A DNA stretch of 64,000 nt from an uncultured Clostridia bacterium (GTDB taxonomy: Bacteria; Bacillota; Clostridia; Oscillospirales; Acutalibacteraceae), in the NCBI GenBank assembly GCA_944380885.1, contig CALWIZ010000001.1, forward strand, positions 62,001 to 126,000. The letters run 5' to 3'. The notes beneath the pieces are model-generated. The model saw only the letters and a list, made by a program, of their open reading frames with translations. It made no database searches and had not been told where the DNA came from. Made by a program: the position numbers and the translations under genes. Shown piece by piece: positions 55,021-63,903 of this stretch; the stretch's first letter is position 1; the number at the start of each line of letters is the position of its first letter.

Positions 55021-55794
55021 ATGGCTAATGTTATTCTTCTCGCTTACACACCGGACCCTGAACGCACCGTCGCGGCGGCGGCAAAGCTTTGCTACAGCAG
55101 CTCCGGAATAAATCAGCTTAACGACAGCCTTACAGATGAAAAGGCTGCTTCTTTTGTGGAAATGCTCTCTGAAATAGGCCATGAAAGCCCTATTGAGCAC
55201 GCGAGCTTTACTTTCGGAATAGAGGGAGTTTCACGCTCTCTCTTGGCGCAGATAACAAGGCACAGAATGGCGTCTTTTTCGGTGAAAAGCCAGCGCTATG
55301 TAAGGGAGGGCAGCTTTGAGTATGTAACCCCACCCGAAATTGCCGCAGAGCCTGAGACTAAAAAAATATACGATGAAATAATGGCGGAGGATCAGGAAAG
55401 GTATGACCGCCTTGCCGCCATTTTAAAGGAAAAGCATATAAAAACATTTATCGCGGAGGGGAAGGACGAGAAAACCGCTGCGCGCCTTGCGGAGAAAAAA
55501 GCCATTGAGGACGCGCGATTTGTGCTTCCGAACGCCTGCGAGACCCAGATGGTTATGACCATGAACGCACGCTCGCTTATGAACTTTTTCAAGGTTCGCT
55601 GCTGCAGAAGAGCGCAGTGGGAGATACAGGACGTCGCGAATCAGATGCTGGCGCTTGTTTCGGCGGTTGCGCCCAATATTTTCAAAAACGCCGGACCGTC
55701 CTGCCTGCGCGGCGGCTGCAGTGAGGGCAAAATGTCATGCGGGAAACCCGACGAGGTACGCAGCTTTTACAAAGGACTGAAAAATAATGGGTAA
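55021..55794 (+). CDS. thyX: Flavin-dependent thymidylate synthase
   Basis: 257 residues. Makes dTMP from dUMP using FAD/NADPH and methylene-tetrahydrofolate. The ThyX signature RHRMASFSVKSQRY (RHR-x7-S-x-R type) lies near residues 80-93; NACETQMVMTMNARSLMNFF and the C-terminal CLRGGCSEGKMSCGK are also family-typical. Start has GGAG upstream. Overlaps tmk by 8 nt, a natural pair since tmk uses its product. Confidence 0.95.
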   Translation: MANVILLAYTPDPERTVAAAAKLCYSSSGINQLNDSLTDEKAASFVEMLSEIGHESPIEHASFTFGIEGVSRSLLAQITRHRMASFSVKSQRYVREGSFEYVTPPEIAAEPETKKIYDEIMAEDQERYDRLAAILKEKHIKTFIAEGKDEKTAARLAEKKAIEDARFVLPNACETQMVMTMNARSLMNFFKVRCCRRAQWEIQDVANQMLALVSAVAPNIFKNAGPSCLRGGCSEGKMSCGKPDEVRSFYKGLKNNG

Positions 55795-56446
55795 GCTTAT
55801 AGTTATTGAGGGGCTGGACGGAAGCGGAAAATCCACGCAGCTTTCACTTCTGCCGGACAGGCTTTCGGCAAACGGGATAGACTGCCGCACGGTCTCCTTT
55901 CCGGATTATGAAAGCGATTCGAGCGCGCTTGTTAAAATGTATCTTGCCGGAAAATTCGGAACCAAGCCGTCTGATGTCAACCCTTATGCCGCGTCGGCTT
56001 TTTACACGGTGGACAGGTATGCTTCATACAAATCTGTCTGGGGCGAATACTATAACGCCGGCGGGACGGTTGTTTCGGGAAGATATACCACATCAAACGC
56101 GGTGCATCAGACCTCAAAGCTGCCGGAAAGCGAGTGGAAAACCTTTCTTGACTGGCTTTACGATTTTGAATACGGCAAAATCGCGATACCAAAGCCGGAC
56201 AAGGTGATATTTCTCGATATGCCGGTAGAGGTTTCCCAGAAGCTGCTGGACAGGCGTTACAGTGCCGGCGGGGGCAAGGATATTCACGAGAGCGATACTG
56301 AGTATCTTGAAAACTGCCGGAAGGCGGCGGTTTTCACGGCCGACTATTCAGGATGGAGCATTATTCCCTGTGCCGCGGGCGGAGAACCGAGGACAGTGGA
56401 GGAAATATCAAAAGATATTCTTAAAGAGGTACTTTCATTATATTGA
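55787..56446 (+). CDS. tmk: Thymidylate kinase
   Basis: 219 residues. P-loop EGLDGSGKSTQLSLLPDR, TVDRYASYK (dTMP-site DR), SGRYTTSNAVHQ and a lid region with RRYSAGGGKDIHESDTEYLE. Phosphorylates dTMP made by ThyX. The lid sequence and DR-Y form look like the Clostridia branch of the family. Start overlaps thyX; DJ-1-like gene follows after 12 nt. Confidence 0.93.
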   Translation: MGKLIVIEGLDGSGKSTQLSLLPDRLSANGIDCRTVSFPDYESDSSALVKMYLAGKFGTKPSDVNPYAASAFYTVDRYASYKSVWGEYYNAGGTVVSGRYTTSNAVHQTSKLPESEWKTFLDWLYDFEYGKIAIPKPDKVIFLDMPVEVSQKLLDRRYSAGGGKDIHESDTEYLENCRKAAVFTADYSGWSIIPCAAGGEPRTVEEISKDILKEVLSLY

Positions 56447-56458
56447 GGAGGAAAATAT

Positions 56459-57004
56459 ATGGTTTATGTTTTTCTGGCTGACGGTTTTGAGGAATGTGAA
56501 GCGCTTGTTCCGGTTGATATACTGCGCCGCGGCGGGATAGAGGTAAAAACTGTCGGGGTAGGTTCTGAAAAGGTCAGCGGCTCGCACGGTATAACCGTTG
56601 TATGCGATATTACGGCGGCGGATGCGGTGACCGAAAATCTTGAGGCGGTAATACTTCCCGGCGGTATGCCGGGAACGCTTAATCTTGAAAAAAGCGGCAT
56701 AGTTCAGCGTTTTTTGGATTATTCGGCGGAAAATTCGCTTTTTATAGCCGCTATCTGCGCGGCGCCTTCAGTTCTCGGACATAAGGGACTTCTGAAGGGC
56801 AGAAAAGCCACCTGTTTCCCGGGATTTGAAAGCGCTCTTGAGGGGGCGGAGTTCTGTGATGTTCCCTGCGTGAGGGACGGCAGGATAATAACCGCCTGCG
56901 GCGCCGGCGCCGCTTTTGAGTTCGGCTTCAAGGTTCTTGAAGCGCTGACGGGTGACAAGCAGGCTGCCGATGCGCTAAGAAAAAATATGCTGTATACAAA
57001 ATAA
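56459..57004 (+). CDS. DJ-1/PfpI family protein (YajL-like)
   Basis: 181 residues. Nucleophile Cys at the elbow in IAAICAAPSVLGHK, acidic partner Glu in DGFEECEALVPVDILRRGGI and CFPGFESALEGAEF. DJ-1/YajL proteins act as glyoxalases, deglycases or chaperones in oxidative and carbonyl stress; which applies here is not readable. AGGAGG precedes the ATG. Confidence 0.92.
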   Translation: MVYVFLADGFEECEALVPVDILRRGGIEVKTVGVGSEKVSGSHGITVVCDITAADAVTENLEAVILPGGMPGTLNLEKSGIVQRFLDYSAENSLFIAAICAAPSVLGHKGLLKGRKATCFPGFESALEGAEFCDVPCVRDGRIITACGAGAAFEFGFKVLEALTGDKQAADALRKNMLYTK

Positions 57005-57020
57005 ACGCAGGGTGGAAGAA

Positions 57021-58226
57021 ATGGACGATAAAAATTTTACCGGAATTCCGGAGGAAAACAGTCAGCCGCTTGAAGAAAAGCAGGAAGCCGATAATTCGTC
57101 TGACGATTTTGTGATAGGGAAAGGCTTTGAAATAGACAGCGGCGAAAATGTTGAGAATCGGGAAAAGAATAAAAAAGGCAGACATTCGGCGGGAAAAAAT
57201 ATTATTAAAACAGTAATATGGATACTCTGCATTATAATAGTGTCTGTCGGTCTTGCTTTCGGGGTGATATACGCGGGAGCGGACTATATGGGCATAGGCT
57301 TCGGAAGAGGCAGTGACGTGACAATAGAAATAGAGCAGGGAATGTCTACCGAGCAGATAGCCGAGGAGCTTAAGGAGGCGGGCGCGGTAAAAATTCCGCT
57401 TCTTTTCAGGGTTTACGCCAAGTTCAAGCATTACGACAGTCAGTTTAAATACGGCGTTTACAGCTTCAATACCGAGGCGGGCTATGAGGCGCTTTCGCAG
57501 ATGCTTATTGAAGAGGGCGCGCTGGCGCAGAGCGTCAAGGTTACGATACCGGAAATGTCATCGGTTGATGATATAGCGGAAATTCTTGAGGAAAACGGAG
57601 TCTGTACAAAGTCGGATTTTATAAACGAGGTTCAGAACGGCGAGTTCGGATATGATTTTATAGACGACATACCGGTAGACAATGTTTATTACCGACTTGA
57701 AGGATACCTTTTCCCCGAAACCTACGATTTTTACAATTTTGATTCTGAGGAATGCGCTCATCTTGCGGTGGAAAAAATGCTTAAAACGCTTGACGATAAG
57801 CTTACCGACGAAATGAGGCAGAAGATTTCAGAGAGCGGCTACACTCTTCACGAGATAATGACCATGGCTTCCATTGTGGAGCTTGAGGCGGGAGGAAGTC
57901 CCGACGAGATGGCGAACGTCGCCGCGGTTTTCTATAACAGGCTTGAGAGTGACGATTTTACCACTTTGGGTTCTTCGCCTACGAGGAAATATCCTTACGG
58001 CGGCGGAAAATACAACACATATGAGTCGCCCGGTCTTCCGCCCGGACCGCTCTGCTCGCCGAGCCTTAAATCCATTGAGGCGTCGATTGAGCCTACCGAG
58101 AATTTTGACTATTATTATTTTGTTACCGACGCGTCAATGAAATTCTACTACAACAAAACCCTTGCGGAGCATAATTCAACCATTGCGAGACTGCAGGCGG
58201 CAAATAACTGGATATATGAAGAATAA
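57021..58226 (+). CDS. mltG: Endolytic murein transglycosylase
   Basis: 401 residues from the ATG at 57021 (AGGGTGG upstream; three extra codons precede). Acidic cytoplasmic tail (about 1-55), one transmembrane helix (about 60-83, IIKTVIWILCIIIVSVGLAF), then a LysM-like and YceG catalytic domain: EGYLFPETYDF, catalytic Glu in ASIVELEAGG and PYGGGKYNTYESPGLPPGPL. MltG cuts nascent glycan strands to set their length. Overlaps the U32 gene by 11 nt. Confidence 0.95.
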   Translation: MDDKNFTGIPEENSQPLEEKQEADNSSDDFVIGKGFEIDSGENVENREKNKKGRHSAGKNIIKTVIWILCIIIVSVGLAFGVIYAGADYMGIGFGRGSDVTIEIEQGMSTEQIAEELKEAGAVKIPLLFRVYAKFKHYDSQFKYGVYSFNTEAGYEALSQMLIEEGALAQSVKVTIPEMSSVDDIAEILEENGVCTKSDFINEVQNGEFGYDFIDDIPVDNVYYRLEGYLFPETYDFYNFDSEECAHLAVEKMLKTLDDKLTDEMRQKISESGYTLHEIMTMASIVELEAGGSPDEMANVAAVFYNRLESDDFTTLGSSPTRKYPYGGGKYNTYESPGLPPGPLCSPSLKSIEASIEPTENFDYYYFVTDASMKFYYNKTLAEHNSTIARLQAANNWIYEE

Positions 58227-59445
58227 GTTAAAAATACCCGAGCTTCTGTGCCCGGCGGGGGATATTACGAGGCTTAAGGCGGCGGTGGATTTCGGAGCGG
58301 ACGCGGTATATCTTGCCGGTGAGGAGTTCGGTATGAGGACCGCCGCGGCAAATTTTGGCGAAGAGGATTTGAAAGCCGGCATCGAATACGCCCATAAGCA
58401 TGGCGTAAAGGTGCATATCGCCTGCAATATAATTCCGCATAACGAAGAAATACCGAGACTGCCCGCATTTCTCGAAACGGCGGACAGCTTAGGAGCGGAC
58501 GCTCTTATAATCGCCGATATCGGTACGCTTGCGCTCGCAAAGAAGTATGCGCCTCGCTGTGAGATACACGCGTCGGTTCAGTCGGGAATATGCAATTATG
58601 AAACGGCGAACGCCTTTTACGGTATGGGAGTAAAAAGGGTCGTGCTGGCGAGGGAACTGTCTCTTGCGGAAATAGCGGAGATAAGGGAAAAGACACCGCC
58701 GGAGCTTGAAATCGAGGTTTTTGCCCACGGCGCCATGTGCGTTTCGTTTTCGGCAAGGTGCCTGCTTTCAAGCTATATGACGGGCAGAGACGCGAATCGG
58801 GGCGATTGCGCCCAGTCCTGCCGCTGGAGTTATTCTCTTATGGAGGAAAAGCGTCCGGGACAGTATTTTGATATAACCGAGACCGACAAGGGAACCTATA
58901 TACTGAATGCGAACGATTTGTGTATGGCGGAGCATCTGCGTGAAATGGCGCTTTGCGGAATAGACAGCATAAAGATTGAAGGCAGAGCGAAATCGCACTA
59001 TTATGTTGCGGTCACCGCTAACGCTTACCGCGGCGCGCTGGACAGCTTGAAAGACAGTACGGAAGATTGGACTGTTCCCGAATGGGTGACGGACGAGCTT
59101 AACAAAATAAGCCACCGCACTTATTCGACAGGCTTTTATTTCGGAAAGCCGGAAAATTCACAGACCTATAAGAATGCAGGTTATATAAGGGATTATGCAG
59201 TTGCTGCGACGGTTGACGGTTATGAGGACGGATTTATTACCGCAACGCTTAAAAATAAATTTTACAGAGGTCAGGAGCTTGACTGTCTTGAACCGGGAAG
59301 CGTGCCGTTCAAAATAAAGGCGGATATTCTGCTTGACGGTGACGGCAGTCCGATTGAGTCTGCGCCGCACCCTATGATGAAAATAAAAATACCGTTTGAA
59401 AGACCTGTAAAAACCGGCTCAATGCTAAGAATGAAAGCGGAATAG
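58216..59445 (+). CDS. Peptidase U32 family protein (TrhP-like tRNA hydroxylation factor)
   Basis: 409 residues from 58216 (MKNKLKIPELLCPAGD), overlapping mltG. The U32 signature is EVFAHGAMCVSFSARCLLSS followed by RGDCAQSCRWSY; ELLCPAGDITRLKAAVDFGA and ADAVYLAGEEFGMR are the usual N-terminal blocks. This branch (YegQ/TrhP, YrrN/YrrO) hydroxylates U34 of tRNAs in cooperation with prephenate, despite the peptidase name. Ribosome site is weak, consistent with translational coupling to mltG. Confidence 0.9.
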   Translation: MKNKLKIPELLCPAGDITRLKAAVDFGADAVYLAGEEFGMRTAAANFGEEDLKAGIEYAHKHGVKVHIACNIIPHNEEIPRLPAFLETADSLGADALIIADIGTLALAKKYAPRCEIHASVQSGICNYETANAFYGMGVKRVVLARELSLAEIAEIREKTPPELEIEVFAHGAMCVSFSARCLLSSYMTGRDANRGDCAQSCRWSYSLMEEKRPGQYFDITETDKGTYILNANDLCMAEHLREMALCGIDSIKIEGRAKSHYYVAVTANAYRGALDSLKDSTEDWTVPEWVTDELNKISHRTYSTGFYFGKPENSQTYKNAGYIRDYAVAATVDGYEDGFITATLKNKFYRGQELDCLEPGSVPFKIKADILLDGDGSPIESAPHPMMKIKIPFERPVKTGSMLRMKAE

Positions 59446-59590
59446 AATGGGCTTGCCGGAAACCGTAATACAGCAATATATTTGTTCGGAACAATAAAAA
59501 TTCTTACTGTCATTTACGTTATACTATTGTTTTTTCTGTATTGTGAAAATATTTTTATGTACATATGTACAGGTTTCGGCTTATTAAATT

Positions 59591-59632
59591 AAAAAAGGCA
59601 TAGGTAAGGGACTTCCTTATCTGTGCTTTTTT
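59591..59632 (+). terminator. Intrinsic terminator upstream of the collagen-like gene
   Basis: Imperfect 18-19 bp stem AAAAAAGGCATAGGTAAGG / CCTTATCTGTGCTTTTTT, 5-nt loop. It closes the thyX-to-U32 transcript and isolates the collagen-like gene. In the 317-nt gap 59446-59762 I see only this terminator, the promoter at 59674-59699 and A/T-rich filler. Confidence 0.75.
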
Positions 59633-59673
59633 GTTTTATCAGGATAAAAATTGCCTTTCAAATTAAAATTGTA

Positions 59674-59699
59674 ACATTTTTACTTATAAGGCATAGTAT
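59674..59699 (+). promoter_or_regulatory. Candidate sigma-K/E-type sporulation promoter for the collagen-like gene
   Basis: AC (59674-59675), 16-nt spacer, CATAGTAT (59692-59699), matching AC-N16-CATANNNT of mother-cell sigma factors. No good TTGACA/TATAAT pair is visible in the same region. Leader to the ATG is about 57 nt. Confidence 0.45.
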
Positions 59700-59762
59700 G
59701 AAATGGTAAAGTATTCAACTTTACATTACAGTACGCATAAGCTGCGGAAAGAAGAGGATACA

Positions 59763-60650
<888 letters not shown>

Positions 60651-60655
60651 GAGCG

Positions 60656-60688
60656 CGGGGTGTTTCTTTCGGGAAATACCCCGTTTTT
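60656..60688 (+). terminator. Intercistronic hairpin between collagen-like and glycosyltransferase genes
   Basis: Stem CGGGGTGTTTC / GAAATACCCCG (10 of 11 paired), loop TTTCGG, then TTTTT. It is an intrinsic-terminator shape placed 20 nt before the second start, so it probably lowers rather than abolishes glycosyltransferase expression. Confidence 0.65.
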
Positions 60689-60707
60689 GCAGGAAAAGGT
60701 GATTAAT

Positions 60708-61796
60708 TTGAATAAATATAAAGTATGTGTTTACGCGATAAGTAAAAATGAGGAAAAAAATGCCCGTGAATGGGCGGAATGTATGAGTGAGGCAGATACC
60801 GTTACAGTGCTCGATACGGGATCAAGTGATAATACAGTAAACGAGCTGAAAAAAGCCGGAGTTAATGTGTTTGAAGAAAAAATAACGCCGTGGCGCTTTG
60901 ATACGGCGCGTAATCGCTCACTTGAATTTGTGCCGCAGGATGCCGATATATGCGTATGTGTGGATCTGGACGAAAAATTTGAAAGCGGCTGGCGAGATAA
61001 GCTCGAAAAGGCATGGCAAAGCGACACCAAACGGGCAAGATACAGATACACATGGAATTTCAATCCGGACGGCAGCGAGGGCTATGTTTTCTGGCTTGAT
61101 AAAATACATTCAAGAAATGATTTTTATTGGGAGCATCCGGTTCATGAGGTGCTGTGCTATAAGGGAAAGACACCGTGCAATACCGTTTTGGCGGAAGGAA
61201 TACAGCTGAATCACCATGCCGATCCCGCAAAATCAAGGGAGCAGTACCTGCCGCTTTTGGAACTTGCTGTGGCGGAGAAGCCAGATGATGACCGGAATAT
61301 GCACTATCTCGGCAGAGAATATATGTTTAAAGGCGAGTGGAGAAAGAGTATAGAGATTTTGAAAAAACACCTTGAAATGCCGAGCGCTGTATGGAACGAC
61401 GAACGCTGTGCCTCAATGCGGTATATTGCAAGAAGTTATAAGAAGCTGCAAGAAAACGAAAAGGCAAAGGAATGGCTTTATAAAGCAATAGGTGAGGCGC
61501 CGTATTTAAGGGAACCGTATACCGAAATGGCAAATCTGCTTTACGGTGAAAAGGATTGGTACGGGGTAATTTATTTCTGCGAGGAGGCTCTTAAAATTAC
61601 AGAGCGCCCGAAAAGCTATATATGTGAGGCGGAGGCGTGGGGAAGTCTGCCGTATGACCTGGCTTCTCTCGGATATTATTATACGGGAGATTATGCAAAG
61701 GCGCTGAAGGCTGTTTCTGCCGCGGCGGAGATATCTCCGGCGGACAGCAGAATAGCAGCGAATAAAAGCATTATTGAGTCTTCGGCAGAGTTATAA
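60708..61796 (+). CDS. GT2-family glycosyltransferase with TPR-like C-terminus
   Basis: 362 residues from a TTG at 60708, with AAAGGTGAT upstream. The GT-A core has the N-terminal ISKNEEKNAREW, VLDTGSSDNTV and the metal-binding VDLDEKF (DxD-type). From about residue 190 on are helical repeats like tetratricopeptide units (MHYLGREYMFKGEWRKSIEI, GYYYTGDYAKALKAVSAAAE). No membrane segment. It follows the collagen-like gene and, by analogy with BclA clusters, is the best candidate to glycosylate the Thr-rich collagen region. Substrate sugar unknown. Confidence 0.85.
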   Translation: MNKYKVCVYAISKNEEKNAREWAECMSEADTVTVLDTGSSDNTVNELKKAGVNVFEEKITPWRFDTARNRSLEFVPQDADICVCVDLDEKFESGWRDKLEKAWQSDTKRARYRYTWNFNPDGSEGYVFWLDKIHSRNDFYWEHPVHEVLCYKGKTPCNTVLAEGIQLNHHADPAKSREQYLPLLELAVAEKPDDDRNMHYLGREYMFKGEWRKSIEILKKHLEMPSAVWNDERCASMRYIARSYKKLQENEKAKEWLYKAIGEAPYLREPYTEMANLLYGEKDWYGVIYFCEEALKITERPKSYICEAEAWGSLPYDLASLGYYYTGDYAKALKAVSAAAEISPADSRIAANKSIIESSAEL

Positions 61797-61800
61797 TTAA

Positions 61801-61825
61801 AAGCGGCGGAATACTGCCGCCGCTT
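61801..61825. terminator. Bidirectional terminator between the glycosyltransferase and sigG
   Basis: 9-bp stem AAGCGGCGG / CCGCCGCTT with a 7-nt loop, flanked by A- and T-runs on both sides, between convergent genes. Confidence 0.85.
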
Positions 61826-61841
61826 TTTTAAATAATGAAAA

Positions 61842-62606
61842 TTATTCTCTTATCCGCTTAAGTGCGTTTTTCTCAAGCCTTGATACCTGTGCCTGTGAAA
61901 TTCCTATTTCCTCTGACACCTCCATTTGTGTCTTGCCCTGCATAAAACGGAGAGTAAGAATATGCTTTTCGCGTTCGCTCAGGTTTTTAATGGCTTCCTT
62001 GAGTGAAATTTCTTCAAGCCAGTTGCGATCGTCGTTGCTGTCGCCTACCTGGTCGAGAACATATATCGTATCGCCGCCGTCTGAATAAACCGGGTCATAT
62101 AAGGAGATGGGACTTACTATGCTTTCGAGCGCTATTACCACGTCTTCAACGGGAATGTTAAGCTCTGCGGCTATTTCCTGAACCGTAGGCTCGTTCTGAT
62201 TTTTGTTTGCTAACTGTTCCTTTACCTGCATCGCCTTATATGCGGTGTCTTTTATTGAGCGGCTTACCCTTATAGAATTATTGTCGCGAAGGTAACGCCG
62301 GATTTCGCCTATTATCATCGGCACCGCATACGTGGAAAATCTGACGTTCTGATTTATGTCGAAATTATCTATGGATTTTATAAGTCCTATACAGCCTACC
62401 TGAAAAAGGTCGTCCAGATTTTCGCCTCTGCCGGTGAAACGCTGTATCACGCTTAAGACAAGCCTTAAATTTCCGCTTATAAGCTCTTCCCTGGCTGCAC
62501 GATCGCCTGCTTTTGCTTTTTTCAGCAGTTCTTCCTTCTGCGCTTCTTTCAGCAGCGGCAGCTTTGAAGTATCCACGCCGCAGATAATGACCTTGTTGTT
62601 GTACAT
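61842..62606 (-). CDS. sigG: RNA polymerase sporulation sigma factor G
   Basis: 254 residues, forespore-specific late sigma factor of the sigma-70 type. Opens with MYNNKVIICGVDTSKLPLLK, the diagnostic sigma-G start. Region 2: LRLVLSVIQRFTGRGENLDD and LFQVGCIGLIKSIDNFD and YLRDNNSIRVSRSIKD; region 4: FMQGKTQMEVSEEIGISQAQ with the DNA-reading helix. It controls ger, sspA-type and other late forespore genes. The mRNA start region folds into a 12-bp stem that includes the start codon (see 62602-62648). Confidence 0.96.
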   Translation of the reverse strand: MYNNKVIICGVDTSKLPLLKEAQKEELLKKAKAGDRAAREELISGNLRLVLSVIQRFTGRGENLDDLFQVGCIGLIKSIDNFDINQNVRFSTYAVPMIIGEIRRYLRDNNSIRVSRSIKDTAYKAMQVKEQLANKNQNEPTVQEIAAELNIPVEDVVIALESIVSPISLYDPVYSDGGDTIYVLDQVGDSNDDRNWLEEISLKEAIKNLSEREKHILTLRFMQGKTQMEVSEEIGISQAQVSRLEKNALKRIRE

Positions 62607-62648
62607 ACCGGCACCTCCGTAATCTAATAAAATTATTGCCGGTATGTA
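62602..62648 (-). promoter_or_regulatory. Hairpin sequestering the sigG start codon
   Basis: On the sigG mRNA, TACATACCGGCA (from 62648-62637) pairs with TGCCGGTATGTA (62613-62602), 12 bp. The ATG (62606-62604) lies in the 3' arm, and the GGAGG ribosome site (62618-62614) is at the base of the 23-nt loop. Confidence 0.7.
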
Positions 62649-62726
62649 TGGGTGATAAACTTAAATAATATTTTTTATTTCGACATTTTTCACTTGCATT
62701 TGCGTTTTTGCCTGTTCAAAAAAATC

Positions 62727-62746
62727 GGTCTGCCTTTCGGCAGACC
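62727..62746 (-). terminator. Intrinsic terminator after the DegV gene
   Basis: 8-bp stem GGTCTGCC / GGCAGACC with TTTC loop, then GATTTTTTT on the minus strand, about 105 nt after the degV stop. The 62750-62850 interval has a small GATATC...GATATC palindrome (62800-62814) and nothing else recognised. Confidence 0.8.
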
Positions 62747-62851
62747 TATATATAAAGGGGTACATATCGGTTATTTTGAAGACAGACAAAGGCTATCGCC
62801 GATATCCGGGATATCCCAAACCAACCCCTGCTAACATATTATGCTGAAAAA

Positions 62852-63709
62852 TCAGATTGGTGACTTGCGTATAAACAAAACTCCCAGCGTGTTGGCTCCG
62901 CAGTGAGACGAAACGGTGCAGCCGGCGCGGGTAAGGAAAACCTCTTTAAATGGAGCGGTTTTCTTTACAAGCTCTACGATTTCGTTTACAAGCTGCGGGT
63001 CACAGCCTGCGTGTGTTACAAAGACACGGTCAAGGTCAATATCGGAATAATCGCCTATTTTATCTACTACATACTGCTTCAGGACATCTGCGTACCTGCC
63101 GCGGTATTTTTTCGCAACGTCCATTTTACCGTTCTTAACCTGAATACAGGGCTTGAGCTTAAGCAGATTTGCGCCGAGCATTGCAACAGCTGAACAGCGG
63201 CCGCCTTTATAGAGGTATTCAAGGTTGTCAATTACAAAAGAGGCGTCAACTCTGGCGACGGTTTCACGGGTTTTTTCCACGATTTCTTCCGCAGGCAATC
63301 CTTGATTCAGAAGCTCTGCCGCCGTGATTACGAGAAGACCTCCGCCGGTTGACAGGTTTTTGGTGTCTATGATATAAACGTTTCCGAGCTCTTCCGCCGC
63401 CATACAGGCGTTATTGTAGGTAGATGACATTTCAGAACTTATGGTGAAGTGTATTACCGTTTTGCCCTGCGATGTGAACTGACTGAAGAAATCAAGACAG
63501 TCTCCTACATTTGTCGCGGTTGTTTTGGGCAGCTCGCCGGTTCTGTCATGGTGAGCGTAAATATCGTCCGGAGTAATGTCGACACCGTCGGTATAGAGCT
63601 TGTCGCCGAGGGTTATGCAAAGGGGCATTACGGTAATTTTGTAGCGCTCGCAGAGCTCCTTGCTCAAATCAGTGGTACTGTCACTTGTGATAATAATATC
63701 CGAAGCCAA
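62852..63709 (-). CDS. DegV family fatty-acid-binding protein
   Basis: 285 residues. N-terminal IITSDSTTDLSKELCERYKI, TSQGKTVIHFTISSEMSSTY and CTVSSHCGANTLGVLF close to the end are DegV hallmarks; YIIDTKNLSTGGGLLVITAA holds the fatty-acid head-group site. DegV/FakB proteins deliver exogenous fatty acids to FakA kinase. Neither fakA nor other lipid genes are adjacent, so FakB function is only possible. Own promoter at 63745-63773. Confidence 0.93.
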   Translation of the reverse strand: MASDIIITSDSTTDLSKELCERYKITVMPLCITLGDKLYTDGVDITPDDIYAHHDRTGELPKTTATNVGDCLDFFSQFTSQGKTVIHFTISSEMSSTYNNACMAAEELGNVYIIDTKNLSTGGGLLVITAAELLNQGLPAEEIVEKTRETVARVDASFVIDNLEYLYKGGRCSAVAMLGANLLKLKPCIQVKNGKMDVAKKYRGRYADVLKQYVVDKIGDYSDIDLDRVFVTHAGCDPQLVNEIVELVKKTAPFKEVFLTRAGCTVSSHCGANTLGVLFIRKSPI

Positions 63710-63744
63710 AAAAACACCTTCTTAATTTTGAATTATTTTTTAAT

Positions 63745-63773
63745 ATTATAACATTCCAATTACAATTTGGCAA
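63745..63773 (-). promoter_or_regulatory. Predicted promoter for the DegV gene
   Basis: Minus-strand TTGCCA (63773-63768), 17-nt spacer, TATAAT (63750-63745), 36 nt before the start. Confidence 0.65.
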
Positions 63774-63903
63774 CAGATTTATCGGTTTTTAAGCCTATCT
63801 GTAATAATTTGTAATTCAAACGACATAGATTTTTTAGTGGAACTGCGTTAAAATAAACTTGCGAAAATTTTTGCAGGATTATTAAGACGGAAGGATTTTT
63901 AAC

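Noticed and set aside
55021..59445. Prophage or mobile-element origin of thyX-tmk, since phages often carry thyX.
   Set aside because: The genes are followed by mltG and a U32 gene with normal housekeeping spacing, and no phage, integrase or attachment sequence is seen.
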